Below are positions 14,351-17,351 of a stretch of 17,351 nt of DNA, one piece after another. The notes beneath the pieces are model-generated. The model saw only the letters and a program-made list of their open reading frames with translations, was not told the origin of the DNA and ran no database searches. Origin of the DNA: CAZCAC01 sp964496575 (GTDB lineage Bacteria; Planctomycetota; UBA1135; GCA-002686595); NCBI GenBank assembly GCA_964496575.1, contig CAZCAC010000163.1:1-17351 (forward strand). Direction: 5' to 3'. The position numbers and the translations under genes were made by a program. Position 1 is the stretch's first letter; each line of letters opens with the position of its first letter.

Positions 14351-16816
14351 CTACTCGACCGTCACCGCGGCCTTCATCCGCACCGGCACCAGCCCGGGAG
14401 CTCGTGTCTGCACCGGCGTGAGCGCCGCCGTCGCGGCGTCGAAGGCGAAGACGTCCACCTCCGCCGAGGTGCCGCTCAGGACGTAGAGGAACCCGCCGTC
14501 GACGGTGACCTCGACATCTCTGGGATTGGCGCCCGCGACCACCTGCGTGCGCCAGGTGGGCGCCCCGGAGGTGGAGTCGAAGACGGCCCCCGTGCTCTGA
14601 TCGACGTCGTAGACGAGGACGCTGCCGGTCGCGGCGGAATCGAGCACGGCGACGAAGGCGAACATCCCGTCGTAGGAGATGGCGATGTCGTTCGGCTCGA
14701 TCAGGGCGGTCGTTCCGGGGGCGATGAAGGTGATCGTGCCGTCGTCCTCGACGTCGTAGGGTCGAACCAGCCCGTCGACCGAGGCGGTCGTGTAGGAGCG
14801 GTCGCCGCCGGGGGCGAAGGTGAACACGGTCGGACCGCCGGGCGCCTCGCCGTCGGGAGTGACCGCGGTCAGCTCCCCGCTCCACGGGTCGATGGCGAAG
14901 ATGTCCACGTGGCCGAACGTGGTGGCCTGGTCGCCGCGGTCGACCACGTACAGGAACTGCCCGGTGGGATCGACGGCGATCGAGTCGGGGACGGTGCCGA
15001 TCGGGCGCGTGTCCGGTTCGAGCAGCGTGCCGTCGCTGCCGATGTCCAGCTGCAGCACGACCTCCCAGGCGGGCAGGGTCACGTAGAGAAAGCGACCGGA
15101 GGGCTCGACCACGGCCGCCGCCGGCGCCCCGTTGGGCACCGAGAAGGTCGTCAGGTTGTCGGTCAAGGTCCCGTCGGCGCCGATGGAGAAGACGGTGATA
15201 TCGTGCGAGCCGCTGTTCGGCACGAAGGCGAATCGGCCGAGCGGGTCGAGGGCGAGGTCCGTGGGAGTGGTTCCCGCGGCGGCGGCCAGCGCGCCGCCGT
15301 CGTCGATCTCGCCGGTCGCCTGGTCGATCGTGAAGTGCGTGATGTCGTTGCTGCCGCTGTTGACCACGTACAGCTGAGCGGCGCGCCGGTTGACCGGCAG
15401 ATCCCCGTGCTGGAGGTCCAGGCCGCCCGGTCCCAGCCGGCCGCGAATGTCTCCCGCCTCGGTCAGGTCGCCGGTACCGGGATCGACGTCGAAGAGGCGA
15501 ATCCGGTCGGCGTCCTCGTCCGAGGTGTAGGCGACGGAACCGTCCGCGCTGAAGTCCAGGCCGACCGTGCCCGCCGTGGTCAAGACCTGCGTCTCGTCTC
15601 CCAGGTTGCCGGTCTCCTCCTCGACGGTGAAGACCGTGATCGAGGCCGAACCCCGGTTGAGCATGTAGAGGAAGTCGCCATCGGGCGCCAGCGCCATCGC
15701 CACCGGATCGTTCCCGGTCGTCGCCGCACTCTGCGCCTTGAGCTCGCCCGTGGTGGGATCCTCCACCGAGTAGCGCGCCACCCCGTCGAAGGGCTCGGTC
15801 AGGAGGGTGTAGAAGCTCTCGCCCATCGGATCGACCACCCCGGAGAGGAACTGCACCCCCGCGACCGTCAGCGTGGAGGACTGTTCGAGCTCGCCGGTGC
15901 CGGCGTCGATCGCGTAGCTCAGGATCAGCTCCCCCGGATCGTGCTGCAGGAGGAGGAAGCGTCCCCCGGGATCACCGGCGACCGAGATCGGTCCGTCCCC
16001 GGTGGACTCCTGATCGATCTCGGTCAGGGCTCCGCTGGCCTCGTCGATCGAGAAGGCCCGCAGCTGATCGGTGGCGGCGGAGGAGAGGTACAGGTAATCG
16101 CCCGAAGGGTGGATGAACAGGGAGTGCGGGCCGGTGCCGACGGGGATCGCCACTCCACCGGTCAGTTGGCCGGTGGCGCCGTCGATCTCGTAGGGAGTCA
16201 GCGCGAACTCGCCCACCGCGAACAGGAAGCGCTGCAGCGGATCGACCTGAACCTCTCGCGGGGCGCCCTCGGCCTGGGGCTGGACGACGTAGCCGTGGTG
16301 CGCCAGGGCGCCGCTCGCCGCGCCGACGGTGTGGATCGAGATGGTGCGGTCGCCACCGTTCGCGGCGTAGGCGAAGCGGGGGAAGCCGGCCACCCGCACG
16401 TTGAGGGTGGTCTCGGTGCTGCCGGACGGGTTGGTGGCGATGATCTGGTAGTGGGTCGCCGGCGAGATCTCCGTCGGGGTCCCCGAGAGCTCCCCGCTGT
16501 CGGCGTCGAGGGCGAGCCCGGCCGGCAGGGTCGGAGAGGCGGAGAAGGTGATCTCGCTCCCCTCGACCGTCGGGGTCTGCGGGTCGATCGCGACGCCCGG
16601 GATGGCGATCAGGATCGGATTGGCGTAGCTCAGGTTCGCGGGGGCGTCGGTGCTGGGCGGAGGCTCGCCTCCCTGGTTCAGCGACCCGCCGCTCCGCCCG
16701 CAAGCCACCAGCACCCCGAGGAGCGCGACCGCGGCGAGCCACCGGGCCCGCTCCCGGGCCATCGGGGGACTCGGAGAGGGCGTGGGGGAGGCTGGCGAGA
16801 GACTCTGCAGCGGCAT
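14351..16816 (-). CDS. Lipoprotein with putative Ig domain and 14-repeat lactonase/YVTN-like beta-propeller
   Basis: 821 residues from ATG 16816. A lipobox LVAC follows a hydrophobic stretch; starting at ATG 16762 (MARERARWLAAVALLGVLVA, lipid Cys at 21) would give a textbook lipoprotein signal, so that start is a serious alternative. 16816 is listed because AGG lies 8 bases before it, while 16762 has no ribosome site. Next is a cadherin-like putative Ig domain (ASPTLPAGLALDADSGELSG, He_PIG type). The rest is 14 repeats of the form FLYVxNxGSxxITVFxID then TGxL, as in 7-bladed lactonase or YVTN propellers, so two propellers in tandem are likely. Acidic, secreted, membrane-anchored. The closest named relatives are 6-phosphogluconolactonase-like proteins, but no enzyme activity can be claimed; a binding role is equally likely. 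Confidence 0.85.
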   Translation of the reverse strand: MPLQSLSPASPTPSPSPPMARERARWLAAVALLGVLVACGRSGGSLNQGGEPPPSTDAPANLSYANPILIAIPGVAIDPQTPTVEGSEITFSASPTLPAGLALDADSGELSGTPTEISPATHYQIIATNPSGSTETTLNVRVAGFPRFAYAANGGDRTISIHTVGAASGALAHHGYVVQPQAEGAPREVQVDPLQRFLFAVGEFALTPYEIDGATGQLTGGVAIPVGTGPHSLFIHPSGDYLYLSSAATDQLRAFSIDEASGALTEIDQESTGDGPISVAGDPGGRFLLLQHDPGELILSYAIDAGTGELEQSSTLTVAGVQFLSGVVDPMGESFYTLLTEPFDGVARYSVEDPTTGELKAQSAATTGNDPVAMALAPDGDFLYMLNRGSASITVFTVEEETGNLGDETQVLTTAGTVGLDFSADGSVAYTSDEDADRIRLFDVDPGTGDLTEAGDIRGRLGPGGLDLQHGDLPVNRRAAQLYVVNSGSNDITHFTIDQATGEIDDGGALAAAAGTTPTDLALDPLGRFAFVPNSGSHDITVFSIGADGTLTDNLTTFSVPNGAPAAAVVEPSGRFLYVTLPAWEVVLQLDIGSDGTLLEPDTRPIGTVPDSIAVDPTGQFLYVVDRGDQATTFGHVDIFAIDPWSGELTAVTPDGEAPGGPTVFTFAPGGDRSYTTASVDGLVRPYDVEDDGTITFIAPGTTALIEPNDIAISYDGMFAFVAVLDSAATGSVLVYDVDQSTGAVFDSTSGAPTWRTQVVAGANPRDVEVTVDGGFLYVLSGTSAEVDVFAFDAATAALTPVQTRAPGLVPVRMKAAVTVE

Positions 16817-16927
16817 GATCGGGACCTGAGAGGGCCGGGGTCGGCAACGGAGGGGTCTATCCGAGTGTCGCCCATCCTGGGGGGGGGTCAAGTTGCACGG
16901 TTTCGTTTTCCCGGCGTGCCCGCTCGT

Positions 16928-16933
16928 TATCAT
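16928..16933 (+). promoter_or_regulatory. Candidate -10 box, leaderless start of the 16941 gene
   Basis: TATCAT (five of six to consensus) ends 7 bases before the ATG at 16941, matching the pattern of the 1881, mqnC and GGT-like genes. No clear -35; GTTTTC is at 17-base spacing. Confidence 0.45.
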
Positions 16934-16940
16934 TCTCCGG

Positions 16941-17327
16941 ATGGCGGGCGAGAGCGGCGAGCGGGAGGTTCAGGAGGTCGAGGTCGAGCGCCTCCCCCGG
17001 CCGGAGGAGGGTGGCCCCGACCGCCCCAGCGCCCCTCCGCGCCCCGGCAAGGAGCTTCGGGCGGCCGTGGGCCCGATCGTCTCGGGAATCGTGATCGACG
17101 TCCTCGACGCGGCCACCATGACCCCGGTCCTGGGTCTCACCCTCGGGATTCCCCTCGGATACCTCATCGCCCGGCAGGCGGGCCTGCGCGGCAGGACCGC
17201 GGTGCAACTCGCCCTGGTGGTCGGCCTCTACTGCGGCATCCCCGGCACCTTCGGCATCCCGCTGGGCACCATCGTGGGGACGTGGATCCGGGTGCGGCGG
17301 CTGCTGGAGCAGGGGCACGGAGGCTGA
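16941..17327 (+). CDS. Small glycine-rich membrane protein of unknown function
   Basis: 128 residues, family not recognised. Residues ~1-38 are charged and proline-rich (REVQEVEVERLPRPEEGGPD), probably cytoplasmic. After KELRAAVGPI come two or three hydrophobic segments: GPIVSGIVIDVLDAATMTPV with LGLTLGIPLGYLIA, and VQLALVVGLYCGIPGTFGIP with LGTIVGTWI, ending in basic RVRRLLEQ. The two halves share an LG-IP-LG pattern (LGLTLGIPLG and GIPGTFGIPLG), hinting at a small duplicated membrane unit. ATG 16941 is chosen because of the TATCAT box just upstream; an in-frame TTG at 16893 would add 16 residues across the promoter. Divergent from the lipoprotein gene. Confidence 0.7.
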   Translation: MAGESGEREVQEVEVERLPRPEEGGPDRPSAPPRPGKELRAAVGPIVSGIVIDVLDAATMTPVLGLTLGIPLGYLIARQAGLRGRTAVQLALVVGLYCGIPGTFGIPLGTIVGTWIRVRRLLEQGHGG

Positions 17328-17351
17328 GAGAGAGCACGGTGGCTTCACACG

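Noticed and set aside
16893..16940. TTG start of the 16941 gene at 16893
   Set aside because: It would place the TATCAT box inside the coding region, and the extra residues look unrelated to the protein.
1..17351. CRISPR array, tRNA, rRNA, insertion sequence or phage gene
   Set aside because: No regular spaced repeats, cloverleaf with TTCGA arm, rRNA core sequence, transposase or integrase motif was found by reading; a covariance-model scan was not possible.

Overview
This is a GC-rich stretch (well over 60% G+C by eye) from a bacterial chromosome. No rRNA, tRNA, CRISPR array, transposase or phage gene could be recognised. A planctomycete-like organism is the best guess. The reasons are a futalosine menaquinone pathway, an alpha2-type glycyl-tRNA synthetase, and large secreted proteins that mix TPR, HExxH-peptidase, LamG-like and thioredoxin-like modules. 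This is inference from gene content, not phylogeny. TGA is the ordinary stop for six genes here, so the genetic code is standard.

Layout. 1-114: short tandem repeats. 115-1785 (-): secreted M1-family metallopeptidase, divergent from 1881-5279 (+), an 1132-residue secreted protein with a TPR, a mini-gluzincin HExxH domain, a LamG-like domain and a possible degenerate redoxin tail. 5308-7712 (-): mqnC then mqnE, overlapping by 4 bases, the two radical-SAM enzymes of the futalosine route to menaquinone. 8055-9803 (+): exported protein with a helical repeat region and a thioredoxin fold whose CxxC has become SSHS. 10097-11458 (+): glyS. 11545-12636 (+): a paralogue of the 8055 gene whose thioredoxin active site is encoded TGG-TGA-GGC-CCC-TGC. 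12630-14261 (-): gamma-glutamyltransferase-like hydrolase, tail-to-tail with it. 14351-16816 (-): lipoprotein with a putative Ig domain and 14 beta-propeller repeats. 16941-17327 (+): small glycine-rich membrane protein.

The most interesting element is the 11545-12636 gene. Its reading frame runs through an in-frame UGA exactly where the first catalytic Cys of WCGPC belongs. It then continues for 107 conserved codons with the resolving Cys, a cis-Pro motif and a normal stop. An 8-bp hairpin whose 4-base loop begins 18 bases after the UGA resembles a bacterial SECIS. The simplest reading is a selenocysteine (UGPC) thioredoxin-like protein that standard gene callers would split into two ORFs or call a pseudogene. 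Its paralogue on the other side of glyS lost the active-site cysteines altogether, so the pair looks like one catalytic and one non-catalytic member.

Other patterns worth a look: several genes have a -10-like TAnnnT box only 6-8 bases before the ATG, suggesting leaderless mRNAs. A 30-base hairpin-forming repeat (27/30 identical) occurs in two intergenic gaps 4.4 kb apart. Cell-envelope and exported functions dominate the window.
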